Part shown: positions 42,440-51,122 of the stretch, piece after piece
How positions within the stretch are numbered: position 1 is the stretch's first letter
How the letters are laid out: each line of letters begins with the position of its first letter
Assembly (NCBI GenBank): GCA_031291615.1
Contig: JARLIS010000058.1
Coordinates: forward strand, 1 to 64,000
Reading direction: 5' to 3'
Length of the DNA: 64,000 bases
DNA from: Parvibaculum sp.
GTDB taxonomy: Bacteria; Pseudomonadota; Alphaproteobacteria; Parvibaculales; Parvibaculaceae
The notes under the pieces: generated by a model
Told to the model about the DNA's origin: nothing
Seen by the model: the letters and a program-made list of their open reading frames with translations, nothing else
The model's database searches: none
Position numbers and translations under genes: made by a program

Positions 42440-43366
42440 ATGACCGCGTCGCGCCTCGCGATCAAGATCGACGTCGATACCGATCGCGGCACGCGCGAAG
42501 GGGTGCCGCCGCTGGCAGCCCTGTTGAAGCGGCATCGGGTGCCTGCGACCTTTCTCTTTTCGCTCGGGCCGGACAATACGGGCCGGGCCATTCGCCGCAT
42601 CTTCAGGCCCGGCTTTTTCAGCAAGGTCAGCCGCACCAGCGTCGTCTCGACCTACGGTCTCAGGACGCTGATGAACGGCGTCGTTCTGCCCGGACCGAAC
42701 ATTGCGAAGAAGAATGCCGCGATCATGCGCGCGGTGGCCGATGACGGCTTTGAAACCGGCATTCACTGCTGGGATCATGTGTTCTGGCAGGACAAGCTGT
42801 TCAGCCTTTCCGAAGCGCGCGTCGCCGAGGAATTCGGCAAGGCGGCGCGGGCCTATCACGAGATTTTCGGCAAGGCCGCGAAGACGGCGGGCGCGGCCGG
42901 CTGGCAGGCGAATGCGGCGAGCCTTGCCGCTTACGACGCCGCCGGGCTCGACTATGCGAGCGATGTGAGGGGCGGGGCGCCGTTCTTTCCCGTTGCGGGC
43001 GGACGCCGGTTCAAGACGATGCAGATTCCGACGACGCTGCCGACACTCGATGAATTGATGGGGCGGCCGGACTATCCGATGGAAGGCCTCGCCGACGAGC
43101 TTCTGTCGCGTCTGGCGCCGGGGCGGCTCGACGTCTACACCATTCATGCCGAAATCGAGGGGATGAGCATGATCGACTGGTTTGGACGTTTTCTCAGCCG
43201 TGCGAAGGAAAGAGGCGTCGAGTTCGTTTCGCTGGCCGCTGAGGCCGCCGCGCTCAATGCGCGCCGCGCCGATGTGCCTTTCGCCGCGCTCGAACAGGGC
43301 GAGATCGATGGAAGATCGGGCACGTTGGCCGTGCGAGGTGCTGTTTTGAACGAGGTGGCGGCATGA
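42440..43366 (+). CDS. ArnD-like polysaccharide deacetylase family protein
   Basis: 308 residues starting MTASRLAIKIDVDTDRGTREGV. The NodB-type fold is shown by the metal/base DVDTDRG motif, VPATFLFSLGPDNTGRAIRRIFRPG, the HCWDHVFWQD motif (His ligands) and YTIHAEIEGMSMIDWF. This matches ArnD, which removes the formyl group from undecaprenyl-phosphate-L-Ara4FN on the inner membrane. Francisella NaxD, a related enzyme, deacetylates undecaprenyl-phosphate-GalNAc, so sugar specificity is not certain. It lies 10 bases after the epimerase gene and overlaps the next gene by four bases. Confidence 0.88.
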   Translation: MTASRLAIKIDVDTDRGTREGVPPLAALLKRHRVPATFLFSLGPDNTGRAIRRIFRPGFFSKVSRTSVVSTYGLRTLMNGVVLPGPNIAKKNAAIMRAVADDGFETGIHCWDHVFWQDKLFSLSEARVAEEFGKAARAYHEIFGKAAKTAGAAGWQANAASLAAYDAAGLDYASDVRGGAPFFPVAGGRRFKTMQIPTTLPTLDELMGRPDYPMEGLADELLSRLAPGRLDVYTIHAEIEGMSMIDWFGRFLSRAKERGVEFVSLAAEAAALNARRADVPFAALEQGEIDGRSGTLAVRGAVLNEVAA

Positions 43367-43731
43367 CGCGCGCCCTTCCGCTCATCTTTACCGGCGTCAT
43401 GCTCAATGCCATCGCGCAGCTTGCGCTGAAGCAGGGCATGCGCCAGATCGGCCATTTCGAGTTCACGCCCGCAGTCCTATGGGACATGAGCTGGCGCATC
43501 GGCACCAATGGCTACGTCATATTCGGGCTTGCCTGTTATGTGGTCAGCGTCGCGGTCTGGCTGCTCGCGCTGTCGCGCGTCGATGTGGGCTTTGCCTATC
43601 CGATGCTTTCCGTCGGCTATATCGTGACGGCGATTTTCGCCTATTATTTCTTCGGCGAGGCGCTGACGCCCATCCGCATCGCAGGCATCGTCGTCATCAT
43701 GGCCGGCGTCTTTCTCATTTCGCGGACTTGA
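43363..43731 (+). CDS. Small EamA/SMR-type membrane protein (ArnE/ArnF-like flippase subunit)
   Basis: 122 residues with four hydrophobic helices: LPLIFTGVMLNAIAQLALKQGMR, YVIFGLACYVVSVAVWLLALS, VGFAYPMLSVGYIVTAIFAYYFF and IRIAGIVVIMAGVFLIS. VDVGFAYPMLSVGYIVT and LALKQGM are typical of the small multidrug resistance-like ArnE/ArnF subunits that move undecaprenyl-phosphate-aminoarabinose across the inner membrane. Only one such gene is present, where E. coli has two, suggesting a homodimer. It overlaps its upstream neighbour (ATGA) and starts four bases before arnC. Confidence 0.82.
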   Translation: MTRALPLIFTGVMLNAIAQLALKQGMRQIGHFEFTPAVLWDMSWRIGTNGYVIFGLACYVVSVAVWLLALSRVDVGFAYPMLSVGYIVTAIFAYYFFGEALTPIRIAGIVVIMAGVFLISRT

Positions 43732-43734
43732 ACC

Positions 43735-44712
43735 ATGAGTGAAGCACCTACCGCTCCCGCAACGCCTGCAAAGCTTGTGACGGCGCCGGAAATCAGCATC
43801 GTCATTCCAGTCTATAATGAATCGGCGAACCTGCCGCTGCTCTTCGAGCGGTTGACGGCGGTCGTCGACAAGATGGGGCGCAAGACCGAGATCGTCTTCA
43901 CCGACGACGGCAGCAAGGACAATTCGCTGGCGCTTCTCAAGAGCTTTGTCGAGAAGCGGCCCGACATCATCCGCGTCGTCGAGTTCGACCGCAATTACGG
44001 CCAGCACATGGCGGTGATGGCGGGATTCGACACGGCGCGGGGCGACATCATCGTCACGCTCGACGCCGATCTGCAAAATCCGCCGGAGGAAATTCCGAAG
44101 CTCGTCGCTGAGATGGATGCGGGGCACGATGTCGTCGGCAGCTATCGGCGCAACCGTCAGGACAGCGTGTTCCGCACATTGCCCTCGCGCATCATCAACA
44201 TGATCCGCGAACGCATCACCGGCATCAAGATGCGCGATCAGGGCTGCATGCTGCGCGCCTATCGCCGCAACATCGTGCGCATCATCGTCGACAGCGGCGA
44301 GACCTCGACCTTTATTCCGGCCATGGCGCAGTTCTATGCAGAGCGTCCGAGCGAAGTCGAAGTGGAACATGCGGCGCGGCATGCGGGCGTATCCAACTAT
44401 AATCTCTACAAGCTGATCCGCCTGAACTTCGACCTCATGACCGGCTTCAGCCTGGTTCCGTTACAGCTTTTCACCATGGTCGGCATGGCGGTGTCGGGCG
44501 CGAGCCTCATCCTCGTCATCTACATGGTGCTCCGGCGGTTGATCATCGGGCCGGAAGTCGAGGGCATATTCACGCTTTTCGCCATTCTCTTCTTCCTCCT
44601 CGGCGTCGTCATCACCGGGCTCGGCATCGTCGGCGAATATGTGGGCCGCATCTATCAGCAGGTGAGGGCGCGGGCGCGCTTCCGCATCCGCACCATTCAC
44701 GAAAAGAATTGA
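43735..44712 (+). CDS. ArnC-like undecaprenyl-phosphate glycosyltransferase (GT2)
   Basis: 325 residues. The GT2 catalytic domain (residues ~20-235) has ISIVIPVYNESANLPLLFERL, VFTDDGSKDNSLALL, DIIVTLDADLQNPPEEIPKLV (DxD), SYRRNRQDSVFRTLPSRIIN and an ArnC-like IKMRDQGCMLRAYRRNIV. Two C-terminal membrane helices follow (LFTMVGMAVSGASLILVIYMVL and FTLFAILFFLLGVVITGLGIVGEYVGRIY). It should transfer the formylated aminoarabinose to undecaprenyl phosphate. DPM-synthase-like GtrB proteins look similar, but the operon supports ArnC. Confidence 0.88.
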   Translation: MSEAPTAPATPAKLVTAPEISIVIPVYNESANLPLLFERLTAVVDKMGRKTEIVFTDDGSKDNSLALLKSFVEKRPDIIRVVEFDRNYGQHMAVMAGFDTARGDIIVTLDADLQNPPEEIPKLVAEMDAGHDVVGSYRRNRQDSVFRTLPSRIINMIRERITGIKMRDQGCMLRAYRRNIVRIIVDSGETSTFIPAMAQFYAERPSEVEVEHAARHAGVSNYNLYKLIRLNFDLMTGFSLVPLQLFTMVGMAVSGASLILVIYMVLRRLIIGPEVEGIFTLFAILFFLLGVVITGLGIVGEYVGRIYQQVRARARFRIRTIHEKN

Positions 44713-44718
44713 GCGGAC

Positions 44719-45642
44719 ATGTCGGGCGGCATCGTCGTCTTCGCCTATAGCGAGGTGGGCCATGCCTGCCTGACCTATCTTCTCGACCGTGGCGAGAAGA
44801 TCGCGGCTCTGTTCACGCATGAGGATTCGTCGGACGAAAGGCAGTGGTTTTCGTCATGCGCCGCGCTGGCCAAATCGCGCGGCGTTCCGGTTTATACGGT
44901 CACGCCGAAAGAGGGCGATACGGTCGAGCGGGTCATTCGCGAGATCGCGCCCGATCTCATTTTCTCGTTCTACTACCGGCTGATGATCCCCGAGCGCATT
45001 CTCCATCTTGCGCGCCTCGGCGCCTACAACATGCATGGGTCCCTTCTGCCGCGTTACCGCGGGCGCGCGCCGCTCAACTGGGCGATCATCAATGGCGAGA
45101 AGGAAACCGGCGTCACGCTCCATGTGATGGTGAAGCAGGCCGATGCCGGCGACGTCATCGACATGGAAGCTGTCGAGATCGGTCCCGAGGAGACGGCGGG
45201 CGAGGTCGCCAAACGCATTCCGGCCGCCGCCGTCCGTATCGTCGCGCGCCAGATCGATGCTCTGAAGGCGGGTACGGCGGTGCGTCACAAACAGGACGAA
45301 AGCAAGGCCACCTATTTCGGCATTCGCAAGCCCGAGGACGGCCGCATCGATTGGGGACAGTCCGCCCGGCGTGTCGTCGATCTCGTGCGCGCCGTGGCCG
45401 CGCCATTTCCGGGCGCATACACGTCGGCAGGCGGACGCAAGCTCATGGTTTGGAGCGCGCGAATGGCGGAGGGGAGCGGGCGTCCGGGGGAAGTGATTTC
45501 GCTCAGGCCGCTTCGCGTCGCGACCGGGGCGGGCGCCGTCGAAATCGTGCGGTTCGGATTTGAAGGCGAAAGCGACACCGGGGCGAGTGCGGCCGTTCTT
45601 GCCGCGCTCGGTATCGGCGACATTTTGGGAGAGGCACAGTGA
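44719..45642 (+). CDS. Formyltransferase, ArnA N-terminal-domain homolog
   Basis: 307 residues, matching the N-terminal half of E. coli ArnA. IVVFAYSEVGHACLTYLLDRG opens it. The catalytic triad motif is YNMHGSLLPRYRGRAPLNWAIINGE (Asn, His) with the Asp in KQADAGDVIDME. The C-terminal OB-like domain follows (YFGIRKPEDGRIDWGQSARRVVDLVRAVAAPFPGAY), as in methionyl-tRNA formyltransferase relatives. It should N-formylate UDP-L-Ara4N with formyl-THF. Separation from the dehydrogenase domain is a natural split arrangement. The stop overlaps the GTG of the next gene. Confidence 0.9.
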   Translation: MSGGIVVFAYSEVGHACLTYLLDRGEKIAALFTHEDSSDERQWFSSCAALAKSRGVPVYTVTPKEGDTVERVIREIAPDLIFSFYYRLMIPERILHLARLGAYNMHGSLLPRYRGRAPLNWAIINGEKETGVTLHVMVKQADAGDVIDMEAVEIGPEETAGEVAKRIPAAAVRIVARQIDALKAGTAVRHKQDESKATYFGIRKPEDGRIDWGQSARRVVDLVRAVAAPFPGAYTSAGGRKLMVWSARMAEGSGRPGEVISLRPLRVATGAGAVEIVRFGFEGESDTGASAAVLAALGIGDILGEAQ

Positions 45643-47366
45643 AGCTGCGCGAGATTTTGAACCGGCCGGGCGCGCTCGTGCTCATTGCGATGGTCGCGAT
45701 TTCCGCTCTCTTCCTTTTCGACCTTGGCGGGCGCTGGATCGCTTCGCCGGATGAAGGCCGTTACATCGAGATTCCGCGCGAAATGGCCGAGACGGGCGAC
45801 TATGTGCTGCCGCGTCTCAACGGCATTCTCTATTTCGAGAAGCCGCCGCTTTTCTACTGGATGGAAGCCTCGGCGATAAAGGCATTCGGCATCTCGGAAA
45901 GGTCGATGCGGCTATGGCCGGCGCTACTCGGGCTCTTCGGCTGTCTGATGACCTATGGCGTGGGGCGGCGTTTCTATGGACGCGATGCGGGTCTCATCGC
46001 GTCGGGCATTCTCGCGACTTCGTTGCTCTATTACGGCCTTGCGCGTTTCGTCATCATCGACATGGCGGTGAGCATATTGATGAGCGCGGCGCTCTTCGCA
46101 TTCCTGCTTTCAGCGGAGGAGGAAGACGAACGCAAGGCGATCTGGTGGGCGCGGGGTGGCCATGCGGCTGCCGCTCTTGCTGTGCTTGCCAAGGGACTAA
46201 TCGGTCTCGTTCTTCCGGGGCTCGTCGGGCTTGTATGGATTGCGCTGATCGGGCGCTGGTCCTTCGTTCGCCGCGCTTTCGCGCCGACGGGCATAGCGGT
46301 GTTTCTCATCATCGTCGTGCCCTGGCATGCGCTGGCGGCGATGCGGAACCATGATTTCCTCTGGTTCTATTTCGTGCATGAGCAGTTCTTGCGCTACACG
46401 ACGACGATCCACAGGCGCGGCGGCTCCATTGCTTATTTCATACCGGTGTTGGCGGCAGGCTTTCTGCCCTGGACCGGTTATCTCTGGAACGGTCTCAAGG
46501 AAGCGCTGCCGAAAAGCTGGGCAGCGCGGGGTGAAAGGCCCGTCGATCTCTTTCTCTTCGTCTGGGCTGTCGTCATTTTCTGCTTCTTCTCCGTCTCGGA
46601 TTCGAAGCTGCCGCCCTATATTCTGCCGATCTTCCCGCCGCTCGCGCTGCTCGCCGGACGGGCGATCGCATCGCGGCTTAACGCGCCGCGCGACGAGCTG
46701 CCTGCGGGCCGCTGGATATTTGTCGGCTTCTTCGGGCTCGTCGGGCTTGCGGTGCCCGTCGCCTACAGGCTCGCGGCCGTCAGGGGGAATGAAGATATCG
46801 GGCCCTATATGGATGTGACGGCGCCCTATATTTATTCGCTCGCTGTGGTCTTCGTCGTCGGTGCGCTCGCCGCGATCTTCCTGCCGCAGCGCTTCGGGCA
46901 GAAGGCGACTGTGGCGGTTGTTTTCATCACGGCGACGCTTGCCTGGTCGGGCGTGAGCCTCGTCAGTTCCGTCGTCAATCCCAATTCGATCAAATCCGTC
47001 GCCGAGACGGTGAAGGCTCTGCGCCAGCATGGCGAGACGGTGGCAAGCTACGATACGCTCTTCTACGATCTGCCGGTCTATATCGGCGACAAGGTGCTCG
47101 TTGTGAACAACCATGCGGAGTTCGACTTCGGCATGACGCAGGAAGATACGAGCGCCTATGTCATGGACGATGAGACTTTCTCGCGGAAGTGGGACGGCGC
47201 GGCGCTTGTCTTTCTCGTCACCAGGACGAGAACCGTCGAGAGTTGGGCGGGCAAGGGGCGCTACGCGCAAAGCTGCGTCATTGCCAGGTCAGATCGCGCC
47301 GTCGCTTTTGTGAACAGGCCGGAGCTCCTGCCGGGAGGCCCGGCAAACTGCCTGGCGGCGAACTGA
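45639..47366 (+). CDS. ArnT-like lipid A glycosyltransferase (GT83)
   Basis: A GTG at 45639 (GGGAGAGG upstream, GTGA overlap) gives 575 residues with about 12 membrane helices. The first periplasmic loop has DEGRYIEIPREMAETGDYVLPRLNGILYFEKPPLFYW, the signature of PMT-like GT83 enzymes with the catalytic Asp near DEGRY. LWPALLGLFG, LAKGLIGLVLPGLVGLVWIAL, LPPYILPIFPPLALLAGRAI and a C-terminal periplasmic domain follow. ArnT transfers L-Ara4N from undecaprenyl phosphate to lipid A phosphates, reducing negative charge and polymyxin sensitivity. Confidence 0.87.
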   Translation: MKLREILNRPGALVLIAMVAISALFLFDLGGRWIASPDEGRYIEIPREMAETGDYVLPRLNGILYFEKPPLFYWMEASAIKAFGISERSMRLWPALLGLFGCLMTYGVGRRFYGRDAGLIASGILATSLLYYGLARFVIIDMAVSILMSAALFAFLLSAEEEDERKAIWWARGGHAAAALAVLAKGLIGLVLPGLVGLVWIALIGRWSFVRRAFAPTGIAVFLIIVVPWHALAAMRNHDFLWFYFVHEQFLRYTTTIHRRGGSIAYFIPVLAAGFLPWTGYLWNGLKEALPKSWAARGERPVDLFLFVWAVVIFCFFSVSDSKLPPYILPIFPPLALLAGRAIASRLNAPRDELPAGRWIFVGFFGLVGLAVPVAYRLAAVRGNEDIGPYMDVTAPYIYSLAVVFVVGALAAIFLPQRFGQKATVAVVFITATLAWSGVSLVSSVVNPNSIKSVAETVKALRQHGETVASYDTLFYDLPVYIGDKVLVVNNHAEFDFGMTQEDTSAYVMDDETFSRKWDGAALVFLVTRTRTVESWAGKGRYAQSCVIARSDRAVAFVNRPELLPGGPANCLAAN

Positions 47367-47367
47367 C

Positions 47368-47973
47368 ATGGCGGCTACCCGCACAGATTGGACGTGGATC
47401 AGGCATGCGCCGGTGCAGGGGCAGGAGTCGCGTTACTACGGCCAGCTCGATGTCGCGGCCGAGCCGGTCAATCCCGCTGTTGCTGCGGCGCTTTCCCGCC
47501 GCATTCCTGCCGCCGCCGTCTGGATGGTGAGCCCGCTTATGCGCACGCGCCAGACGGCGCTGGCGCTAAAGCAAGGCGTCGATCCGATAGAGATTCCAGA
47601 CCTCACCGACCAGAATTGCGGCCTCTGGCAGGGGCGCGGGCACAATGACGTTTATGCCGCGAACCGCGGTCTCGATTGGAACAATCCGGCAGAGATACGC
47701 CCGCCCGAGGGCGAGAGTTTCGCCGACATCATGGTGCGCGTATCGGGCGCGGTTGAGCGGCTGACCGCGCATTATGCCGGTCATTCCATCGTCGCCGTTT
47801 CTCACATCGGCAGCATAAGGGCCGCCATCGGTTTCGCTCTCGGGCTTGATCCGGCGACGGCCATGCGCATAGACATAGCGCCGCTGTCATTGACGAGGCT
47901 GACCTGCCGTATCGTCGATGGCGTGCCCGTGTGGAGCGTCGGCTGCATCAATTTCGAAGTCTCGGTTGCATGA
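47368..47973 (+). CDS. Histidine phosphatase family protein
   Basis: 201 residues. The catalytic motif is WTWIRHAPVQGQESRYYGQLD (RHA rather than RHG), with a second Arg in VSPLMRTRQTALAL, Glu-bearing PPEGESFADIMVRV and the second His in SIVAVSHIGSIRAAIGFAL. This is the cobalamin-phosphatase/PGM-like branch (CobC-like). It starts one base after the arnT-like gene stop, so it is probably co-transcribed. A role in lipid A or undecaprenyl metabolism is possible but not shown by the sequence. Its stop overlaps the start of the next gene (ATGA). Confidence 0.85.
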   Translation: MAATRTDWTWIRHAPVQGQESRYYGQLDVAAEPVNPAVAAALSRRIPAAAVWMVSPLMRTRQTALALKQGVDPIEIPDLTDQNCGLWQGRGHNDVYAANRGLDWNNPAEIRPPEGESFADIMVRVSGAVERLTAHYAGHSIVAVSHIGSIRAAIGFALGLDPATAMRIDIAPLSLTRLTCRIVDGVPVWSVGCINFEVSVA

Positions 47974-48950
47974 GCGGCGTTCCGCCCGATGCGACAGATG
48001 TGCGCTCGGCGGCGGCGCGGCTCAAGGGCGTTGCGGTCAGGACGCCGCTTCTCGAATTTCCGGTGCTGAATGCGCATGTCGGTGGCCGCATTTTCGTGAA
48101 GCCGGAAATCTTTCAGCGCACGGGGTCTTTCAAGTTCCGCGGCGCTTACAATCGTATCGTGCAGCTTTCTGCAGAAGAGAGGCATGGCGGCGTTGTCGCC
48201 TGGTCTTCCGGCAATCATGCGCAGGGTGTCGCCGCCGCTGCCTCCATGCTCGGCCTCATAACCTGGATCGTTTTTCCGGCCGATGCGCCGCGCATCTAGA
48301 CAGAGCGGACGCGTGCGCTCGGTGCGGAAATCATTCCCTATGATCGGCAGCGCGACGACCGCGAGGAAATCGGACGGCGCATCGCCGCCGAGCATGGCGC
48401 GACTATCGTACCGCCTTTCGACGATCCGCATATCATCGCGGGGCAGGGGACGGTCGGGCTGGAGATCGCTGAAGATGCGAAGGAGCTCGGCGTCGCGCTC
48501 GATGCGGTGCTTGTCCCGGCGGGTGGCGGCGGGCTTGTCGCGGGCACGGCGCTTGCCTTTTCGGAGGCTTCGCCCTCTACCGCCGTCCATTGCGTCGAGC
48601 CGCGCGATTTCGACGATCATCGCCGCTCGCTCATCGCGGGCGCCCGTGTCGGCAATGCCGGCGGCGCTTCTTCCATCTGCGACGCGCTGATGGCGCCGAT
48701 GCCCGGCGCGCTGACATTCGCGATCAATGTCCGGCGGCTTGTGGGCGGGTTCGCCGTCAGCGACGAGGAGGTTGCGGCAGCGATGCGCTTTGCCTTCGAG
48801 GAATTGAAGCTCGTCGTCGAGCCGGGCGGGGCCGTCGCGCTGGCCGCGCTGCTATCGGGACAATTCGACGCGAAGGGGAAGGCCGTCGCGCTTGTTCTCA
48901 GCGGCGGCAATGTCGATCCGGCGCTCTTCGCGCGCGTGATCGCGGGTTAG
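47970..48950 (+). pseudogene. Threonine/serine dehydratase (PLP-dependent) interrupted by in-frame TAG
   Basis: The start MSGVPPDATDVRSAAARL at 47970 overlaps the previous stop. The first 109 codons contain RTPLLEFPVLN, the PLP-Lys motif TGSFKFRGAYN and AWSSGNHAQGVAAAA, ending PADAPRI. TAG at 48297-48299 then breaks the frame at a place where the family usually has Lys. The same frame resumes TERTRALGAEIIPYD and runs 216 codons to 48950 with VLVPAGGGGLVAGTA (the PLP-phosphate loop) and VALVLSGGNVD. No frameshift is present. One base change (AAG to TAG) would explain it. The intact enzyme would deaminate Thr or Ser to 2-oxo acids. Confidence 0.85.
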
Positions 48951-49537
48951 CTCGCTTCGGCGGGCGTTTCGCCTTGCGCCATGGCGAGCATCGCCTTCAC
49001 GCGGTGATCGAGATAGTTCACGGCGGCGACGAGGCGGGCGATGCGCTGGCCCGTCATATCCTGAAAGGCGGAGGCCATGAAAATGCCGCGCGCATGGGTT
49101 TCGATTTCGTCGCAGAGATCGGCGTCGGCTTCCTGGGCGCGAAGCTTTTCGCAGATGTCCTGAAGGCTTTCGACGGCCGAGACGATGTCGGCTGTCGCGC
49201 GTTCGGCGGCGGCGGCCACTGCGTCGAGATCGTGTTCGGGGGTGTGGATGCGGGTGGTCAGGCCTTCGCGGGGTTTGATCGCGGCGAGGTCGCGGCGCGT
49301 TTCCGTTATCGCGTCGTGCATGTCTTCAAGGTCGCGGGTGAAGAGTTCGAGCTGCACGTCGCCGCGCACGCCGAGCGCGGCGCTGTAGAGCCGGTCGATG
49401 GCTTCCAGAACACGGCCCGTATCGGTCGCGCGGTTGCGGCGGGCGAATTCGCCGAGGAACCAGCGCCCGCGCGGGTTCTGCATGATGGCCTCTTCGACGG
49501 CCTCATATTCGACTTCGATATTGGTCGTGTCGCTCAT
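48947..49537 (-). CDS. CheZ-like phosphatase family protein
   Basis: 196 residues, largely helical. The segment FMASAFQDMTGQRIARLVAAVNYLDHRV matches the catalytic helix of CheZ (AFQDxTGQ, with the Asp/Gln pair that dephosphorylates phospho-CheY). The long preceding helices (LFTRDLEDMHDAITETRRDLAAI and LDAVAAAAERATADIVSAVESLQDICEKL) fit the CheZ four-helix bundle. The N-terminus lacks recognisable features, and the C-terminal CheY-binding peptide is not obvious. No chemotaxis gene is nearby. It converges on the dehydratase gene with a four-base overlap of the stop codons. Confidence 0.78.
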   Translation of the reverse strand: MSDTTNIEVEYEAVEEAIMQNPRGRWFLGEFARRNRATDTGRVLEAIDRLYSAALGVRGDVQLELFTRDLEDMHDAITETRRDLAAIKPREGLTTRIHTPEHDLDAVAAAAERATADIVSAVESLQDICEKLRAQEADADLCDEIETHARGIFMASAFQDMTGQRIARLVAAVNYLDHRVKAMLAMAQGETPAEAS

Positions 49538-49659
49538 CGCGCTTCCTCGGGCGTAGGGCCTTCGGTGCGATTATCCGAAGGATTGCTTACCTTTTGGTTG
49601 CACTTGCGGGCGGCTCCCGGACGTGCGAGGCATTTGGCCGGAAATACTGGAGAAAGCCC

Positions 49660-50505
49660 ATGAAACTCGTCCGGTTCGGCGCGCGCGGTGCGGAAAAACC
49701 AGGCCTTCTGGACAGCGCGGGCCGCGTGCGCGACCTTTCGGCCCATGTCGCCGATATAAGCGGGGCGGCGTTGTCGCCCGAGGGGCTGGCGCGGCTGCGG
49801 GCGCTTGATCCCGTTTCCTTGCCGCTTGCGCCGGAAGGCGTCCGCCTCGGCGCCTGTGTGGGCGGCATCGGCAAGATCGCCTGTATCGGCCGCAATTACC
49901 GCGAGCATGCGGCCGAACTCAACAACGACCTTCCGACCGAGCCGCTGCTCTTCATGAAGGCGACGAGCGCGATCAACGGTCCCCATGACGATGTGCTGAT
50001 CCCGCGCGAGGCCGTGCAGATGGATTACGAGGCGGAACTTGCCGCCGTCATCGGGCGGCCCGCGAAATATGTGTCGAAGGCCGAGGCGCTCTCATATGTC
50101 GCGGGCTATGCGATCATCGACGATGTGTCCGAGCGCGCCTTTCAGCGCGACCGGGGTGGCCAGATGACCAAGGGCAAGAGCTGCGACACCTTTGCGCCCA
50201 TCGGTCCCTGGCTCGTGACGGCGGACGAAATCGCCGATCCGCAGAATTTGCGTATCCGCACCGAGGTCGATGGCGACCTCCGGCAGAACGGCACGACGGC
50301 CGACATGGTGTTTCCGGTTGCCGAGCTCATTTCCTATCTCAGCCAGTTCTTCACGCTGCAACCCGGCGACGTCATTGCGACGGGCACGCCTTCGGGCGTT
50401 GCGGGCGGCATGAAGCCGCCGGGCTGGGTGAAAGCGGGGCAGGTTGTCCGCATCACCATCGACGGCTTGGGTGAGCAGCGCTCGCGTTTCGTGGCGGATC
50501 AGTGA
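49660..50505 (+). CDS. Fumarylacetoacetate hydrolase (FAH) family protein
   Basis: The ATG at 49660 after GGAGAAAG gives MKLVRFGARGAEKPGLLD, 281 residues. An N-terminal ~70-residue domain is followed by the FAH catalytic domain: KIACIGRNYREHAAEL, PLLFMKATSAINGPHDD, MDYEAELAAVIGRPAKYVSKAEAL (metal-binding Glu residues) and GYAIIDDVSERAFQRDRGGQMTKGKSCDTFAPIGPWL. The GDVIATGTPSGVAGG motif closes the site. Members hydrolyse or decarboxylate 2-oxo acids in aromatic catabolism, or act as oxaloacetate decarboxylases or ureidoglycolate lyases; which one is unclear. A methyltransferase gene overlaps its stop. Confidence 0.9.
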   Translation: MKLVRFGARGAEKPGLLDSAGRVRDLSAHVADISGAALSPEGLARLRALDPVSLPLAPEGVRLGACVGGIGKIACIGRNYREHAAELNNDLPTEPLLFMKATSAINGPHDDVLIPREAVQMDYEAELAAVIGRPAKYVSKAEALSYVAGYAIIDDVSERAFQRDRGGQMTKGKSCDTFAPIGPWLVTADEIADPQNLRIRTEVDGDLRQNGTTADMVFPVAELISYLSQFFTLQPGDVIATGTPSGVAGGMKPPGWVKAGQVVRITIDGLGEQRSRFVADQ

Positions 50506-51122
50506 TGAGAAAACTTCCCATCGATATTGAGACGATCAAGGGTTTCATGGATGCCGATGAGGGCTGGGCGCTCCATGACGCGGCGCTTGAGGCATCGAAG
50601 CGCGGGCCGGTGATGGAGATCGGTTCCTATTGCGGCAAGTCGACCGTCTATATCGGCGTTGCCTGCCAGCGGAACGGCGCGGCGCTTTATGCGCTCGATC
50701 ATCACTACGGCTCGGAGGAAAACCAAAAGGGCTGGGAGCATCACGACGCCTCGCTTCACGACGCGGAGACGGACAGGCTCAACACATTTCCGCTGTTCCG
50801 CCGGACGATGCGCATGGCGGGCCTCGAAGATACGGTCGTGCCGCTCGTTGCGCCGTCCAAGGTCGTTTCCAACGGCTGGGCGACGCCGCTGGCGATGGTC
50901 TTCATCGATGGCGGGCACGGGATGGAACCGGCGATGGACGACTACCGCCACTGGGCGCCGCGCGTCATCCCGGGCGGCATCCTTGCCATTCACGATGTGT
51001 TTCCCGATCCCAAGGATGGCGGGCGTCCGCCATACGAGATCCACAAGCTCGCGATTGCGTCGGGATTGTTTGCGGAGGAGCGGGCGGTGAAGAGCTTGCG
51101 GATTTTGCGGCGGGTGCAGTAA
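50502..51122 (+). CDS. Class I SAM-dependent methyltransferase
   Basis: 206 residues. Motif I is VMEIGSYCGKSTVYIG and the SAM-ribose Asp follows in LYALDHHYGSEE. VVPLVAPSKVVSNGW and MVFIDGGHGMEPAMDDYRHWAPRVIPGGILAIHDVFPDP are motif IV and V-like, with the DGxH pattern of the Methyltransf_24 group. The same group includes rhamnosyl O-methyltransferase relatives and hopanoid-associated enzymes, and no substrate can be assigned. The start overlaps the FAH gene stop (ATGA). The stop is the first base pair of the palindromic element downstream. Confidence 0.82.
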   Translation: MMRKLPIDIETIKGFMDADEGWALHDAALEASKRGPVMEIGSYCGKSTVYIGVACQRNGAALYALDHHYGSEENQKGWEHHDASLHDAETDRLNTFPLFRRTMRMAGLEDTVVPLVAPSKVVSNGWATPLAMVFIDGGHGMEPAMDDYRHWAPRVIPGGILAIHDVFPDPKDGGRPPYEIHKLAIASGLFAEERAVKSLRILRRVQ

